Positions 1 to 9,136 are shown, counted from the stretch's first letter. The stretch is DNA of 64,000 bases from Ga0077536 sp943370145 (GCA_943370145.1 CALRPY020000014.1:14981-78980); one strand, 5' to 3'. Made by a program: numbers and translations. Notes: generated from the letters alone by a model not told the origin.

Positions 1-1351
1 ACGGCTCGGCGAGCTCGAGCACCCGGCGGGGATTGCGCTCCGCCAGTGACTTCATCACGCCGTAATCCGTGTGCGGAAACGCGTCGCGCGCGGCCAGGGC
101 ACGCATCGCGATGTACTGCGCCGTCCACTCGCCGATGCCGGGCAGCGCTTTCAGGGCCTGCACCGAGGCAACGAGCGGGGCGCCGGGCTCGAGCACCAGG
201 CGACCGCTGGCCATCGCGTCTGCGATGCCGAGGATGCTGCGCGCGCGCGCGCCGATGATCCCGAGTGACGCGATGGCGTCGACCGACTGCGCGGCCACGG
301 TGGCCGCGGACGGGAACAGGCGGTCCAGTGCGCTGAACGGTGTCGCGATCGGCGTGCCGAACGCCGCGGTGAAACGCGCGGCGAGCGTGCGTGCCGCCTT
401 GACGGTGATCTGCTGCCCGAGCACCGCGCGCACCGCAAGTTCGAAGGCATCGAAGGCGCCAGGCAGGCGCAGGCCCGGCTCGTCCGCCGCGAGTTCGCCC
501 AGCGCGGCGCTGACTTCGAGCGGATCGAGCGCAAGATCGAACACGTGACGCACGCGGGACAGCACCTGCGGCAGGGCCGGCAGCAGCGTCAGCGCGACGG
601 TGACGCGCAGCGCACAGGCGGTCGGGGTCTCGGCAATCTCGATCCAGCCCCTGTGCTCGGCGTCGTCGCCGTGCACGCGCAGCGTGCGCCGGTAGCAGCC
701 GGCATCGATGCTTTCGGCGCCGTCGATCGTGCGCCCGCCGAGAAAGCCGAGCAGGCGGTGCCAGGCATAGGGTGGCTGGTAGGCCAGATCGAGTTCGACG
801 CGGTCTGGCGCCCGTGGCGCGCGCAGGTGTTCACGCGGGTTTGGTCCGTGGCGCCGCGCCAGCGCGGCATCGAGCGCATGCGCATCGGCGAAGCCGGTGG
901 CCTGCGCGACGACGGCGGCCGGCAGGCCACTGTCGGCGAACAGGCGACTCGCAAGCTGCAGCGCGTGCACATTCGCATATTGCGGCGGCGTGACGCCGAA
1001 GCGCGCGCGGAAGGCTTCCGTGAGCGCGGCTTCATCGACGCCGAGCTGCGCCGCCACTCGCGCCGTGTCAGGACGTGCTTCCGCCGTCGTCAGCAGCGCG
1101 AGGGCCCGCTGCGCGAGCCGTCCGGCATCGTCGGATACGGGCTGCTGCGGTACCAGCAGTGGCCGGCACTGCGGACAGGGTGACAGGCCCTCCACCTCGG
1201 CCGCCGCCGCGCTCTTGTAAAATTTACGCGGCGTATCGGGGATTGCGACACGCTCGCAGCGTGGCCGGCAGTAATCCCCGTCCGCCCGTGCAAGGACGCC
1301 ATCGACTGATGCCTGCGGGGCGGACGGCGCTGGTTCCGAATCGGATCTCAT
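1..1351 (-). CDS. Ada/AlkA-type DNA-3-methyladenine glycosylase, partial (3' end outside window)
   Basis: I translated the reverse strand from the ATG at 1351; the frame stays open for 450 codons to the window edge. An Ada-like zinc region lies near residues 30-70 with Cys pairs CRPRC and CPQC, the C-x3-C and C-x2-C arrangement of the Ada metal site. An AraC-type helix-turn-helix region follows (about 85-165), then an AlkA N-terminal domain and a helix-hairpin-helix glycosylase domain with LPGIGEWTAQY and the DAFPHTD segment holding the catalytic Asp. The protein should excise alkylated bases and may also regulate transcription. The Ada methyl-acceptor O6 domain is not seen, as expected for this fusion class. 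Domain order is seen; function is inferred from the family. Confidence 0.88.
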   Translation of the reverse strand, partial: MRSDSEPAPSAPQASVDGVLARADGDYCRPRCERVAIPDTPRKFYKSAAAAEVEGLSPCPQCRPLLVPQQPVSDDAGRLAQRALALLTTAEARPDTARVAAQLGVDEAALTEAFRARFGVTPPQYANVHALQLASRLFADSGLPAAVVAQATGFADAHALDAALARRHGPNPREHLRAPRAPDRVELDLAYQPPYAWHRLLGFLGGRTIDGAESIDAGCYRRTLRVHGDDAEHRGWIEIAETPTACALRVTVALTLLPALPQVLSRVRHVFDLALDPLEVSAALGELAADEPGLRLPGAFDAFELAVRAVLGQQITVKAARTLAARFTAAFGTPIATPFSALDRLFPSAATVAAQSVDAIASLGIIGARARSILGIADAMASGRLVLEPGAPLVASVQALKALPGIGEWTAQYIAMRALAARDAFPHTDYGVMKSLAERNPRRVLELAEP

Positions 1352-1464
1352 GCAGCCATAATAGCTGCGGAAACCCCAGTGCAAGCAAATCGCCGGCCGC
1401 GCATTGTCCGGCCGAGTCCTGCAGACACGCTGAAGACGATCCGCTCTCACCTGAAGCCGCACCG

Positions 1465-1959
1465 ATGCGCGAACGATCGCCGGACCCTGCGCACATCATC
1501 CGCCGCCATGCAGCGTTCATCGAGAGCGATGTGGTGATTGCGCTGTCGACGCGTGACGCCCTGTTGCGCTCGCAGGTCGCCATGGGCCGCGGCTGCCGGA
1601 CATCCCTGTCAGGCCGACGAGTCCACGTCCTGATCGGCCGCGTGCAGTCCACTCCCTTCCTCACCGCGCTCGAGCAATCGCGTGAGGTCGCCGTGGTGTT
1701 CGGGCGCCCGGTCGATCATCGAGCGCTCCAGCTGAAGGGGCGCGATGCCGTCATCACCGCGCCGGCGCGCGGCGACCCGAAGTTCGCGGCGCGCTATCGC
1801 GAGCTGCTCGCGGATCACTTCATCCCGCTCGGCTTCCCCCGGGAGCACACGTATACCTACCTTGGCCCGGCTGACGAAGCCCTGGTCGTGGTTTCGTTCA
1901 CGCCGACAGCCGCCTACGACCAGACGCCAGGCCCGCATGCCGGCGAAGCCCTTCCCTGA
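1465..1959 (+). CDS. Pyridoxamine 5'-phosphate oxidase-like (split-barrel) protein
   Basis: A 164-residue protein that resembles small split-barrel flavin or heme-binding proteins of the pyridoxamine 5'-phosphate oxidase superfamily (for example an early TRDALLRSQVAMGRG stretch and a late LVVVSFTPTAAYDQTPG). The ATG at 1465 is chosen because the upstream extension of the same frame runs antisense into the glycosylase gene. The next gene starts right after its stop and also begins with a split barrel, so the two are probably co-transcribed and functionally linked. Cofactor and substrate cannot be told from sequence. Confidence 0.6.
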   Translation: MRERSPDPAHIIRRHAAFIESDVVIALSTRDALLRSQVAMGRGCRTSLSGRRVHVLIGRVQSTPFLTALEQSREVAVVFGRPVDHRALQLKGRDAVITAPARGDPKFAARYRELLADHFIPLGFPREHTYTYLGPADEALVVVSFTPTAAYDQTPGPHAGEALP

Positions 1960-1960
1960 G

Positions 1961-3292
1961 ATGCGCCCGCTCGCGCTGCCCGACATCAGGCATTGCCTCG
2001 ACGGCGACCGACCCTCGGTGATCGGCACCTGCGCCGCGGACGGCACGCCCAACGTCAGCGTGATCTCGGATGTCCGCTACATCGATGAATCGCACGTTGC
2101 GCTGTCCTTCCAGTTCTTCAACAAGACCCACGCGAACATCCGCGCGAACCCGCAGGCACTCCTGCAGGTGGCGGACCCGCACCGGGGCGCGCGCTATCAC
2201 CTGAACCTGCGTTATCTGCGCACCGAAACCGAAGGTCCACTGTTCGAGGCGATGAAAGCCAAGCTCGCCGGCATCGCCTCGCATGTCGGGATGACGGACG
2301 TGTACCGGCTGCGCGGCGCGGACGTCTATGCCGTGCTCGACGTCCACTGTGTCGTCGGTGAACCGGCGGCACAGCCGCGTGGCGACGCGCTGCTGTCGTC
2401 ACTGCGCGCGGGCCTGCCTCAGCTGCGCAACGTCGCCGATTTCACTGAACTCATCGATCTGTCGTTGCTGCTGGCAACGCGGCTCGGTTTCGCGCAGTGC
2501 ATGCTGCTGTCGGCCGACGAGCAGCGCAGGCGCCTGTTCACCGTTGGCAGCGTCGGCTATCCGGCAACCGGCATCGGCGCCGAAATCGCCTATGGCGCCG
2601 GCGTCATCGGCGTCGCCGCGCGCGAACGCGTGCCGATTCGCATCACGCACATGGCGCGTGACTATCTCTATGGAAGCGTCGTGCGCGAACAGCTTCGGGC
2701 GGCGGGAGACCCGGGGCTGGCGCGAGAGATCCCGTTGCCCGGTCTTGCCGATTCGCGCAGCCAGCTTGCGATGCCCATCGTCGGCGATGGACGCCTGCTC
2801 GCCGTGCTCTACGTCGAGAGCCCCGTCGACGGCGGGATTTCGCAGGTCGACGAAGAAGCCTGCGCCGTGCTCGCCGATCAGTTCGCCGACAGCTGGCTGC
2901 GCCTGTCGTCACTCGAACAGCAGGTCGTGGACGATCCCGCTGAGGCGGCAGCAAAGTCGGCCGTCGAGGGCGAACCCTTGCTCGTCAGCCACGATCCGTC
3001 CGACCACAGCGTGTTCATCGACAACGAGTACCTCATCAAGGGCGTGGCCGGTGCGGTGCTGTGGCGGATGCTCGGTGACTTCGTCGGATCGCAGCGCGTG
3101 GTGTTCACGAATCGCGAACTGCGCCGCGATCCGCGTCTTGGCCTGCCCGAGATTGCCGACAACCTCGAAGCGCGGCTCGTGCTGCTGCAGCGGCGGTTGG
3201 CGGAGCGTCGTCCGGGACTGCTGCTGACGAAGATCGGGCGTGGCCGTCACCAGCTGCACGTCGACCGTCCGCTGCGCCTGCGCATCCTCTAG
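1961..3292 (+). CDS. Pyridoxamine-oxidase-like / GAF / winged-helix fusion protein
   Basis: About 443 residues in three parts. The first 130 or so are a split-barrel pyridoxamine-oxidase-like domain (VIGTCAADGTPNVSVIS, then SFQFFNKTHANIR). Residues of roughly 150-310 look like a GAF sensory domain. The C-terminal 100 residues (FTNRELRRDP, IADNLEARLVLLQRRL) resemble a winged-helix region found at the end of some GAF signalling proteins. The combination suggests a redox- or ligand-sensing regulator rather than a metabolic oxidase, but this is inference. An alternative ATG at 1937 overlaps the previous gene by 23 bases. No clear Shine-Dalgarno separates the two starts. Confidence 0.6.
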   Translation: MRPLALPDIRHCLDGDRPSVIGTCAADGTPNVSVISDVRYIDESHVALSFQFFNKTHANIRANPQALLQVADPHRGARYHLNLRYLRTETEGPLFEAMKAKLAGIASHVGMTDVYRLRGADVYAVLDVHCVVGEPAAQPRGDALLSSLRAGLPQLRNVADFTELIDLSLLLATRLGFAQCMLLSADEQRRRLFTVGSVGYPATGIGAEIAYGAGVIGVAARERVPIRITHMARDYLYGSVVREQLRAAGDPGLAREIPLPGLADSRSQLAMPIVGDGRLLAVLYVESPVDGGISQVDEEACAVLADQFADSWLRLSSLEQQVVDDPAEAAAKSAVEGEPLLVSHDPSDHSVFIDNEYLIKGVAGAVLWRMLGDFVGSQRVVFTNRELRRDPRLGLPEIADNLEARLVLLQRRLAERRPGLLLTKIGRGRHQLHVDRPLRLRIL

Positions 3293-3357
3293 TTTTGCCG
3301 GCGAGGCGGTCGGCGCCTGTATCGGCACAGCGCCGGACGGGCCGATGGCGCCGCGCG

Positions 3358-3882
3358 TCACGGTGCCGGCTTGCTCGCGACAGGCGTCGCCAGCATGGTG
3401 GGCGCAACGGGCGTCATCACGATCACCGGTGTCGCCACGACCTCGCCTGGCAGCACATAGGCCGGCGCGGGAATGCCCGCCGCGCCCAGGCTTCGCGTAT
3501 AGCGATAGACGGCGATCAGATCGCGTTCGGTCATCGCCTGGAGTGCGGGCGCGGGCATCGGCGGGCGCATCGGGGAACGCGCGCGCGCCAGCCATTGCGC
3601 CTCGTTCAGTTCGCTTGCCAGCAGGCGGAGGTTGGTCGGGTAGGTGGTGCCCCATGGGCCCTGGAAGCCGATGGTGTCGCCGGTCAGCCACGCCTGCTCG
3701 GGCACCTTGCCGCCGGACGGCGCAAAGCCGGCCGTATGGCAGTCGTTGCAGCCGCCGATGCTGACGAGATAACGGCCGCGTTCGATGTCCGCTTGGCTCG
3801 CGGCTGGCTCGGCGGCCGTGCCCGCGCGGGCGTGCAGCAGGCACACGGCGACCAACGCGATCAGTACTGCATTCCTGTTCAT
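3358..3882 (-). CDS. Periplasmic cytochrome c family protein
   Basis: A 174-residue protein with a cleavable signal peptide (hydrophobic stretch at residues 5-20, then TAAEPAA) and one heme c site, GGCNDCHTAGF, a CxxCH motif near residue 45. A Pro/Met-rich stretch near residues 103-110 (SPMRPPMPAP) may supply the axial Met. The last 40 residues are a Pro/Val/Ala-rich tail. It is a small mono-heme electron carrier, presumably periplasmic. The start has a good ribosome site (GGGAG shortly upstream). It stands alone, and direct repeats described separately lie in its promoter region. Partner enzyme unknown. Confidence 0.8.
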   Translation of the reverse strand: MNRNAVLIALVAVCLLHARAGTAAEPAASQADIERGRYLVSIGGCNDCHTAGFAPSGGKVPEQAWLTGDTIGFQGPWGTTYPTNLRLLASELNEAQWLARARSPMRPPMPAPALQAMTERDLIAVYRYTRSLGAAGIPAPAYVLPGEVVATPVIVMTPVAPTMLATPVASKPAP

Positions 3883-3976
3883 TGCTTTCTCCCGTCGATT
3901 TCGATGTCCGCGCCGGCCGTGGCAGTGCGTGAGGCCTGCGCGAGGAGAAGACTAGGCGAAGGCGCGCCCGGTGGTT

Positions 3977-4015
3977 CTTAAGAGTTCAGTAAGCGAATCT
4001 TAAAAATTGCTTAAT
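3977..4015 (-). promoter_or_regulatory. Candidate CTTAA direct-repeat operator upstream of the cytochrome c gene
   Basis: Read on the plus strand, CTTAAA-N5-CTTAAT at 3999-4015 is preceded 22 bases earlier by CTTAAG-N5-AGTAAG at 3977-3993. Two hexamers separated by five bases is the layout of PmrA/QseB-type OmpR-family boxes (YTTAAK-N5-YTTAAK), though the first hexamer ends in A. The site lies between the cytochrome start at 3882 and the end of hrpB at 4055, so it can only serve the cytochrome gene. No cognate regulator is seen in the window. Confidence 0.35.
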
Positions 4016-4054
4016 CGAAGCAGGCGAGCGAAAGCAGCGAATTCGTGCGCTGGG

Positions 4055-6535
4055 TCAGCTCCCGCGCGGCTTTGCGCGATGCGTCGCGGTGGCGGTCCAG
4101 GGATCGTCCGGCCACGGATGCCTGGGATAGCGCCCCTTCAGCTCCTTCTTCACTTCGGGATAGGTGCGTTCCCAGAAGCCCCGCAGATCCTGCGTGACCT
4201 GGATCGGGATCTGACGCGGGGACAGCAGGTGCAACAGGATGGGCACGCGGCCGCGTGCGATGCGCGGCGTGTCCGCCAGACCGAACATCTCCTGCAGCTT
4301 GACCGCGAGCACCGGTGCCTGGCCGATCGTGTAGCTCAGCTTGCGGCGCATGCCGCTCGGTACCGCGACCTCCGCGGGGGCGTGTTCGTCGACGGCGCGC
4401 GCCTGGGCGTAATCGAGCCGCGCGTGCAGGACCGTGGAGAATTCGCTGGCGTCGATTTCACCGATGCGCAGCTTGCGCGAGGTCAGCGCCGGGAGCCAGT
4501 CGTCGAGTGTCGCGCCCAGTGCGGCGTCGTCGATGTCGGGCAAGCCGAGTTCCGGGCACCATGCGCGCAGGCAGCACACGCGCGCCTGCCACTCGCGCAG
4601 CGCGGGTGTCCACGGCAGGCAGTCGAGTCCGAGCTGGCGGATGCCGTCGGCGAGCATCGCCGCGGTGTCGGCGCCGCGCTCGGTCTGCACGGTGCGCTGG
4701 TCGAGCACGATACCCGCGAAGCGTCGCGCGCTCTGCGTTTCGACCGCGCGGGTCTCGCGGTTGAAACGCAGCTCCCGCCGGGTGACGAAATGAGCCGGGT
4801 AGGCCTTTTCGAGCAGCGCCGGGTCGAGCGGCGCGGCACGCTGGACCAGGCTGTCCCGTTCGTCGTAGCGGATCTCGGCGATGGCGAGCCAGGGTTCACC
4901 TGTCAGCGTCGACTCGTGCAGCAACTGCGCGCCGCGGCCGTTGCTCAACTGGTAGCGTCGAGGATTCACGTCGTCGCGCCGCGCGATGCGATCGGGGTAG
5001 GCGAGCGCGAGCACGTCGCCGACGTCGTGCGACGACGCGACGTGTGAGTCGTCGTCGTCGACCCCCAGCCGGCGGCGCCACTGGCGGGCGGCCTGCTCCA
5101 GCGCGGCCAGCGCGCCGCGATCCACGGGCTCACGGCCGCCACGCCCCGCGCGCTGGGCCCGTAGTGCGGCAACGCGTGGGCGCAGGTCGTCGTTGCGGGC
5201 GGCTTCCCCGCGCAGCGGATCACGACCATCGAGCAGCGCCGCGACGTCGCAGGCCAGGCCCTTGAGCGGCGCGGGGGCGCGCAGCATCGCGTTCGCGAGC
5301 CGCGGATGCACGCCGAACGCGAGCAGCCGCTTGCCGTGCGCGGTGACGTGTCCCGCGTCGTCCAGCGCGTCCAGTGCGCGGAGCAGGTCGCGCGCCTGTG
5401 CGAGCGCGCCGGGCGGCGGAGGATCGGGCAGACGCAGGGTTTCGTTGCCCCAGGTCTTCACTTCCAGCAGGAAGGCCGCAAGGTCCACGCGCTGGAGCTC
5501 CGGTCGCGTCGCGGGATCGAGGCGCTGGCTTTCCGGCCAGAGTCGATAGCACCTGCCGGGCGCGACGCGTCCCGCGCGCCCGGCGCGCTGCGTCGCCGAC
5601 GACTGCGGGATCAGCACGGTCTCCAGTCGGCTCATGCCGCTCGCCGCATCGAAGCGCGGCTCGCGTGCGAGGCCACTGTCGACGACGGCGCGCACGTTGG
5701 GCAACGTGACGCTCGATTCGGCGACGTTGGTCGCGAGCACGATCTGGCGGCCCGCGTGCGCTTCGAGGATGCGCGCCTGCTCGGCCAGCGACAGCTCGCC
5801 GTGCAGGGCCTCCACCTCGACGCCAAGGTCACCCAGCAGCCGCCGTGCGCGCTCGATTTCGCGCTTGCCAGGCAGGAAGCACAGCACGTCGCCATCGGTC
5901 TCCGCTAGCGCGAGCTGCACGGCGCGCCGCAGCTGCTGGTCCGGCAGCTCGCGCGGCCTGAGCGCGACGTGCTCGATGTCGACCGGATGACTGCGGCCGG
6001 CCGAGGTCAGGCGGGGCGCGTCGAGGAAGCGCGCGAGGCGCTCGCCGTCCAGCGTCGCCGACATCACCAGCAGCCGCAGATCCGGCCGCAGGCCTGCCTG
6101 CACGTCGAGGCACAGCGCAAGCCCGATATCGCTCGCGAGATGCCGTTCGTGGAATTCGTCGAAGATGACGGCGTCGACGCCGTCGAGCATCGGGTCGTCC
6201 TGCAGCAGTCGCGTCAGGATCCCTTCGGTGACTATCTCGATGCGCGTGCGCGCCGAAAGCTTGCGTTCGAAACGGATGCGGTAACCGACGGTGTCGCCGA
6301 CCGCCTCGCCGAGTTGCGCCGCCATGAAGCCGGCCGCCGCGCGCGCCGCGATGCGCCGTGGCTCCAGCATCAGGATGCGGCCGCGGCACCACGGCGCCGA
6401 CAGCAGCGCCAGCGGCACCTGCGTGGTCTTGCCCGCGCCCGGCGGCGCCTCTAGCACGAGACGCGGGTGGGCGGCGAGTCCGGCGAGCAGCGCGGGCAGG
6501 GTGTCTTGAATCGGAAAGCGGGGGGCGGTAGACAT
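4055..6535 (-). CDS. hrpB: ATP-dependent helicase HrpB
   Basis: About 826 residues, the usual length for HrpB. The start is the ATG at 6535 giving MSTAPRFPIQ; the longer open frame runs antisense through leuA and is rejected. Near the N-terminus are the Walker A motif PPGAGKTTQVP, motif Ia LEPRRIAARA, the DExH box DEFHERH, motif III VMSATLDG and motif VI TQRAGRAGR, followed by the HA2 region and the HrpB C-terminal domain (TYPEVKKELKGRYP near the end). It belongs to the DEAH-box family. HrpB is a predicted RNA helicase with a poorly defined cellular role. Confidence 0.93.
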   Translation of the reverse strand: MSTAPRFPIQDTLPALLAGLAAHPRLVLEAPPGAGKTTQVPLALLSAPWCRGRILMLEPRRIAARAAAGFMAAQLGEAVGDTVGYRIRFERKLSARTRIEIVTEGILTRLLQDDPMLDGVDAVIFDEFHERHLASDIGLALCLDVQAGLRPDLRLLVMSATLDGERLARFLDAPRLTSAGRSHPVDIEHVALRPRELPDQQLRRAVQLALAETDGDVLCFLPGKREIERARRLLGDLGVEVEALHGELSLAEQARILEAHAGRQIVLATNVAESSVTLPNVRAVVDSGLAREPRFDAASGMSRLETVLIPQSSATQRAGRAGRVAPGRCYRLWPESQRLDPATRPELQRVDLAAFLLEVKTWGNETLRLPDPPPPGALAQARDLLRALDALDDAGHVTAHGKRLLAFGVHPRLANAMLRAPAPLKGLACDVAALLDGRDPLRGEAARNDDLRPRVAALRAQRAGRGGREPVDRGALAALEQAARQWRRRLGVDDDDSHVASSHDVGDVLALAYPDRIARRDDVNPRRYQLSNGRGAQLLHESTLTGEPWLAIAEIRYDERDSLVQRAAPLDPALLEKAYPAHFVTRRELRFNRETRAVETQSARRFAGIVLDQRTVQTERGADTAAMLADGIRQLGLDCLPWTPALREWQARVCCLRAWCPELGLPDIDDAALGATLDDWLPALTSRKLRIGEIDASEFSTVLHARLDYAQARAVDEHAPAEVAVPSGMRRKLSYTIGQAPVLAVKLQEMFGLADTPRIARGRVPILLHLLSPRQIPIQVTQDLRGFWERTYPEVKKELKGRYPRHPWPDDPWTATATHRAKPRGS

Positions 6536-6620
6536 CGTGGACGCTGGGCCGGCGGCGGGGCCGCGGAGGGCGCATTCTGCGAGCCGCCGCGGCAATTGCC
6601 AACCACGGCGCGCGGGTGCC

Positions 6621-6653
6621 GCAGTCACGGGGCGTCGCGGGCCCCGTGACTGC
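6621..6653 (-). terminator. Strong hairpin just after leuA, terminator-like but without a T tract
   Basis: A perfect 12-bp stem (GCAGTCACGGGG at 6621-6632 with its complement at 6642-6653) and a 9-base loop, starting 8 bases beyond the leuA stop. No run of T follows on the minus strand, so it may slow polymerase or protect the 3' end rather than act as a classic intrinsic terminator. Confidence 0.45.
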
Positions 6654-6660
6654 GCGGGCC

Positions 6661-8340
6661 TCAGGCCGCGATGCCGGGCGCCACGCCGAGCTGCTGGTTC
6701 ACCGCCGAGAGGATCGCGCGCAGCGAGGCCTCGACGATATCGCTGCTGCGGCCGACGCCACAGTAACGCTGGCCGTCGACGTTGAGCTGCACATAGGCCA
6801 CCGCATCGGCGCCGGCGCCCGCGCTCGAACTCAGCGTGTGTTCGCTGTACTCGAGCAGGATGATGCGCTTGGCGCTGTGCTGTTCGAGCGCGGCCACGAA
6901 CGCGCCCACCACGCCGGAGGCCTTGCCGTGCAGCATCGTGGCCGCGCCGTCGCGGCTCAGGGTCGCGACGAGTCGATCCTCGTCGTGCTCGCGCGTGACC
7001 TGGTAGCCCACGAGATCCAGCGGTGCGCGCTGGCCAAGGTAGTGGCGCTCGAACAGCTCGACGATGCGCGCCGCCTCGACCTCCGTCTCCGTGATCTCGG
7101 CATGGCGTTGCACGACGCTGCTGAAGTCGATCTGCAGCCAGCGCGGCAACGCGAAGCCCGCCTGCTGCTCGAGCACGTAGGCGACGCCGCCCTTGCCGGA
7201 CTGGCTGTTGATGCGGATGACCTCCTGGTAGGTGCGACCGAGATCGGTGGGGTCGATCGGGAGATACGCGACCTCCCACGGGTCGCCGTCCGTGCGCCGC
7301 GCGAGGCATTTCTTGATCGCATCCTGGTGGCTGCCCGAGAACGCGGTGAACACGAGATCGCCCGCGTAGGGATGGCGCGGATGCACCGGCAGCTGCGTGC
7401 AGGCGGTCACGCAGCGGATGATCTCGTCCATGCGGGAGAGATCGAGCTGCGGGTCGATGCCCTGGCTGTAGAGGTTCATCGCCATTGTCACGATGTCCAT
7501 GTTGCCGGTGCGCTCGCCGTTGCCGAGCAGCGTGCCCTCGACGCGATCGGCGCCGGCCATCACCGCGAGTTCGGCGGCCGCCACCGCGCAGCCGCGGTCG
7601 TTGTGGGTGTGGAGGCTGACGATGATCGAATCGCGGCGCTTCACGTGGCGGCAGAACCATTCGATCTGGTCGGCATAGATGTTCGGCGTCGCCATCTCGA
7701 CCGTCGACGGGAGATTGACGATGCACTTGTGCGCCGGCGTCGGCTGCCAGACGTCGAGCACCGCGTCGCAGATCTCGACCGCGTAGTCGATTTCGGTGCC
7801 GGTGAAGCTCTCCGGCGAGTACTGGAAAGTCCATTCGGTCTGCGGGTGGCGCGCGGCGAAATCCCGCACGAGCTTCGCGCCCTCGGTCGCGATGGCCTTG
7901 ATGCCCTCGCGGTCGAGCCCGAATACCTGCTCGCGCTGCACCGTCGATGTCGAATTGTAGAGATGCATGATCGCGCGCTTCGCGCCGGTGAGCGCCTCGA
8001 AGGAGCGTGCGATGAGTTCGGGCCGGGCCTGCGTGAGGACCTGGACGGTGACGTCGTCCGGGATGAGCTTGCCGTCGATGAGCTTGCGCACGAAGTCGAA
8101 GTCCGGCTGCGACGCCGCCGGGAATCCGATTTCGATCTGCTTGAAGCCGACCTTCACGAGCATCTCGAACATCTGCATCTTCTGCGCGACGTTCATCGGC
8201 TCGATCAGCGCCTGGTTGCCGTCGCGCAGATCGACGCTGCACCAGGCCGGGGCGCGCGTGATGACCTGGTCGGGCCAGGTCCGGTCCTTGAGCCCAATAG
8301 GGCGGAAGGGACGATATTTACGATGGTCGAAGCTGCCCAT
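6661..8340 (-). CDS. leuA: 2-isopropylmalate synthase, type 2
   Basis: A 559-residue protein with the catalytic HMGL-like barrel followed by the LeuA allosteric dimer domain. Visible signatures are the metal/catalytic DLRDGNQA near residue 37, GFKQIEIGFP, SLHTHNDRGCAVAAAE with the metal-binding His pair, LLGNGERTGN, and a C-terminal regulatory region with LNVDGQRYCGVG. It condenses acetyl-CoA with 2-oxoisovalerate in the first committed step of leucine synthesis and is normally inhibited by leucine. The length and N-terminus (MGSFDHRKYRPFRPI) fit the ~560-residue LeuA type. The ATG has GGAG upstream. An Lrp-type regulator is divergent from it. Confidence 0.95.
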   Translation of the reverse strand: MGSFDHRKYRPFRPIGLKDRTWPDQVITRAPAWCSVDLRDGNQALIEPMNVAQKMQMFEMLVKVGFKQIEIGFPAASQPDFDFVRKLIDGKLIPDDVTVQVLTQARPELIARSFEALTGAKRAIMHLYNSTSTVQREQVFGLDREGIKAIATEGAKLVRDFAARHPQTEWTFQYSPESFTGTEIDYAVEICDAVLDVWQPTPAHKCIVNLPSTVEMATPNIYADQIEWFCRHVKRRDSIIVSLHTHNDRGCAVAAAELAVMAGADRVEGTLLGNGERTGNMDIVTMAMNLYSQGIDPQLDLSRMDEIIRCVTACTQLPVHPRHPYAGDLVFTAFSGSHQDAIKKCLARRTDGDPWEVAYLPIDPTDLGRTYQEVIRINSQSGKGGVAYVLEQQAGFALPRWLQIDFSSVVQRHAEITETEVEAARIVELFERHYLGQRAPLDLVGYQVTREHDEDRLVATLSRDGAATMLHGKASGVVGAFVAALEQHSAKRIILLEYSEHTLSSSAGAGADAVAYVQLNVDGQRYCGVGRSSDIVEASLRAILSAVNQQLGVAPGIAA

Positions 8341-8537
8341 GGTCGTGTTCTCCGTGGCTGACGCGCAGGCGTCGCGGTCGTCGGTTCAGGGTCGGCGCCG
8401 GCGGGCCGCGGGCATTCCGCAGGCGCCCCCGGCGGGCCGGTGAGTGGTGGGCAGTATAGGGAGCGGGCCTTGGTGATTGGCGCCAAAATGGCCATCGGAA
8501 AACCCCAATCGGAACTTTAATGGCTAAAATGAAATTG

Positions 8538-8562
8538 CTTCTTGGTGAAATTCACCAAGAAG
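8538..8562. promoter_or_regulatory. Perfect 12-bp inverted repeat between leuA and the Lrp/AsnC gene
   Basis: CTTCTTGGTGAA at 8538-8549 is followed by one A and then its exact complement at 8551-8562. It sits 47 bases before the Lrp-family start and about 200 bases before leuA. Its position suggests an operator for autoregulation of the Lrp-type protein, possibly also affecting leuA. Binding is inferred from symmetry and location only. Confidence 0.5.
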
Positions 8563-8608
8563 GCCCGATGTTGATTCCGCAGATGGTTCCGCAACGCCAG
8601 GAGGCCGC

Positions 8609-9082
8609 ATGAAGCTCGACCGCATCGACAAGCGCATCCTCGCGGTGATGCAGGCCGACGGCCGCATCACCAACCTCCAGCTCGCGGAGCAGGTCGGCCT
8701 GTCGCCGACGCCCTGCGCGCGCCGCGTGCGGCAACTGGAGGAGGCGGGGGTGATCGACCGTCACGTCACGCTGCTGAACCAGCAGAAGCTCGGCCTCAAC
8801 ATCACCGCGATGATCGGTATCACGATGGACCGCCACACGCCGGAGCGTTTCGAGAATTTCGAGCGCGAGGTCAGGCGTTTCCCGGAGGTGGTCGAGTGCA
8901 GCATCGTCACCGGACAGGCGGCCGACTACCTGCTGAAGGCGGTGCTGCCGGACATGACCTATTACGAGGAATTCCTGCTCGGGCGGCTGACGCGCATCGA
9001 TGGCGTGACCGGCGTGCACTCGAGCTTCGTGCTGCGCAAGGTGATCGACCGGACCGAACTGCCGCTCGAGCACATCCGGTAG
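8609..9082 (+). CDS. Lrp/AsnC family transcriptional regulator
   Basis: A 157-residue protein with an N-terminal helix-turn-helix (LDRIDKRILAVMQADGR, then NLQLAEQVGLSPTPCARRV) and a C-terminal RAM ligand-binding domain (VVECSIVTGQAADYLLKAV, VTGVHSSFVLRKV). Length and layout match Lrp/AsnC proteins, which usually sense amino acids and form octamers. The ATG at 8609 has an AGGAGG ribosome site 8 bases upstream. It is divergent from leuA, suggesting control of branched-chain amino acid genes. The exact effector is unknown. Confidence 0.92.
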   Translation: MKLDRIDKRILAVMQADGRITNLQLAEQVGLSPTPCARRVRQLEEAGVIDRHVTLLNQQKLGLNITAMIGITMDRHTPERFENFEREVRRFPEVVECSIVTGQAADYLLKAVLPDMTYYEEFLLGRLTRIDGVTGVHSSFVLRKVIDRTELPLEHIR

Positions 9083-9136
9083 CGGCGGGCGCCGGCCTGG
9101 GCAGGCTGGCGAACAAAGTGGTGATTCACCAGCCTG

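Noticed and set aside
6536..8242. N-terminal extension of the HrpB reading frame
   Set aside because: The extra 569 codons run antisense through leuA; HrpB homology begins at the ATG at 6535.
6616..8361. Plus-strand open frame of 581 codons
   Set aside because: Exact shadow of leuA on the opposite strand.
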